Shown here piece by piece: positions 5,251 to 5,725 of a stretch of 5,725 nt of DNA. The notes beneath the pieces are model-generated. The model did not search any database. It was not told where the DNA came from and saw nothing but the letters and a program-made list of their open reading frames with translations. A program made the position numbers and the translations under genes. This stretch comes from an uncultured Anaerobutyricum sp. (GTDB taxonomy: Bacteria > Bacillota > Clostridia > Lachnospirales > Lachnospiraceae): contig CAKREJ010000103.1 of the NCBI GenBank assembly GCA_934317185.1, forward strand, positions 1-5,725, read 5' to 3'. The stretch's first letter is position 1. Every line of letters starts with the position of its first letter.

Positions 5251-5725
5251 ATGAAGTATGCAGATAAGTATAAACCAATGTATTTCCCAGCTCCGGCAGG
5301 ATATAATAAATGGGTCGAGAAAGACCATATCGAACAGCCACCTATCTGGTGTTCTGTTGACTTGCGTGATGGTAATCAGGCTCTGATCATCCCTATGAGC
5401 TTAGAAGAAAAGATTGAATTCTTTAAATTATTAGTTGCCGTTGGTTTTAAGGAAATCGAAGTTGGTTTCCCGGCTGCATCTGAGACAGAATATGAATTTT
5501 GCCGTACATTGATCGAACAGAATCTGATTCCGGATGATGTAACTATTCAGGTTCTGACTCAGGCAAGAGAACACATCATCAAGAAGACATTTGAAGCCAT
5601 TGATGGGGCAAAGAATGTTATTGTTCATCTGTACAACTCCACTTCTGTTGCACAGCGTGAGCAGGTATTTAAAAAAGACAAAGATCATATTATTCAGATT
5701 GCTGTAGAAGGTGCTGAATTATTAC
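5251..5725 (+). CDS. leuA: 2-isopropylmalate synthase, N-terminal part (runs off right edge)
   Basis: LeuA condenses acetyl-CoA with 2-oxoisovalerate to give 2-isopropylmalate, the committed step of leucine synthesis, in the cytosol. The first 158 residues are present. The opening [16 protein letters not shown] (5-20 region) and [16 protein letters not shown] (30-45) identify the longer LeuA type (about 550 residues) shared by many Lachnospiraceae, actinobacteria and fungi. Arg39 and Asp40 are the conserved catalytic and metal-binding residues, and [14 protein letters not shown] (70-83) is the second family motif. The rest of the TIM barrel and the C-terminal leucine-binding regulatory domain lie outside the window. 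AAGGAGG (5235-5241) stands 9 nt before the ATG, fixing the start. Expression should be controlled by the leucine T-box upstream, and feedback inhibition by leucine is usual for the family. Confidence 0.96.
   Translation, partial: MKYADKYKPMYFPAPAGYNKWVEKDHIEQPPIWCSVDLRDGNQALIIPMSLEEKIEFFKLLVAVGFKEIEVGFPAASETEYEFCRTLIEQNLIPDDVTIQVLTQAREHIIKKTFEAIDGAKNVIVHLYNSTSVAQREQVFKKDKDHIIQIAVEGAELL

Noticed and set aside
5431..5688. 85-codon minus-strand open frame
   Set aside because: Antisense shadow of the clearly coding leuA frame.

Overview
The window looks like a low-GC Gram-positive chromosome from the class Clostridia, most likely a Lachnospiraceae-type gut anaerobe. This is inferred from the AT-rich intergenic DNA, the strong AGGAGG-like ribosome binding sites, the leucine T-box leader, the long LeuA type typical of that group, and an MprF-like lipid aminoacyltransferase. 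No rRNA, tRNA, insertion sequence or CRISPR repeat is visible.

Layout, left to right. Positions 1-339 (minus) hold the first 113 codons of a CRISPR-associated cas3 gene, whose operon continues off the left edge. A candidate 22-codon hydrophobic ORF at 353-421 (minus) ends inside the cas3 ribosome binding site. Positions 422-733 contain no convincing gene. They hold an intrinsic terminator for leftward transcription (538-575) and a hairpin-forming 3' trailer of the next operon. Positions 734-3209 (minus) are a two-gene operon: a membrane-anchored MprF-type (DUF2156) aminoacyl-lipid synthase followed 19 nt later by an alpha/beta hydrolase. It has its own promoter at 3273-3301. Positions 3319-4611 (minus) encode a CLC antiporter that resembles the fluoride-exporting CLC-F branch.

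The clc gene is divergent from leuA. The region 4612-4842 carries two back-to-back promoters whose -35 boxes form a dyad. The rightward transcript begins with a complete leucine-type T-box leader (about 4843-5140: specifier CTC, Stem III, AGAGTGGTACCGCGG, terminator) and then enters leuA (5251 to the right edge, partial), the committed enzyme of leucine synthesis. Uncharged leucyl-tRNA should therefore allow leuA expression.

Functionally the window joins four separate modules: adaptive immunity (cas3), membrane-lipid charge modification (the mprF-like gene and possibly its hydrolase partner), halide or fluoride efflux (clc), and leucine biosynthesis under tRNA control. The observations most worth a second look are the tiny ORF apparently coupled to cas3, the synthase-hydrolase pair, and the CLC-F-like transporter with a long leader but no recognisable fluoride riboswitch. 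Nothing here proves a wholly new system.
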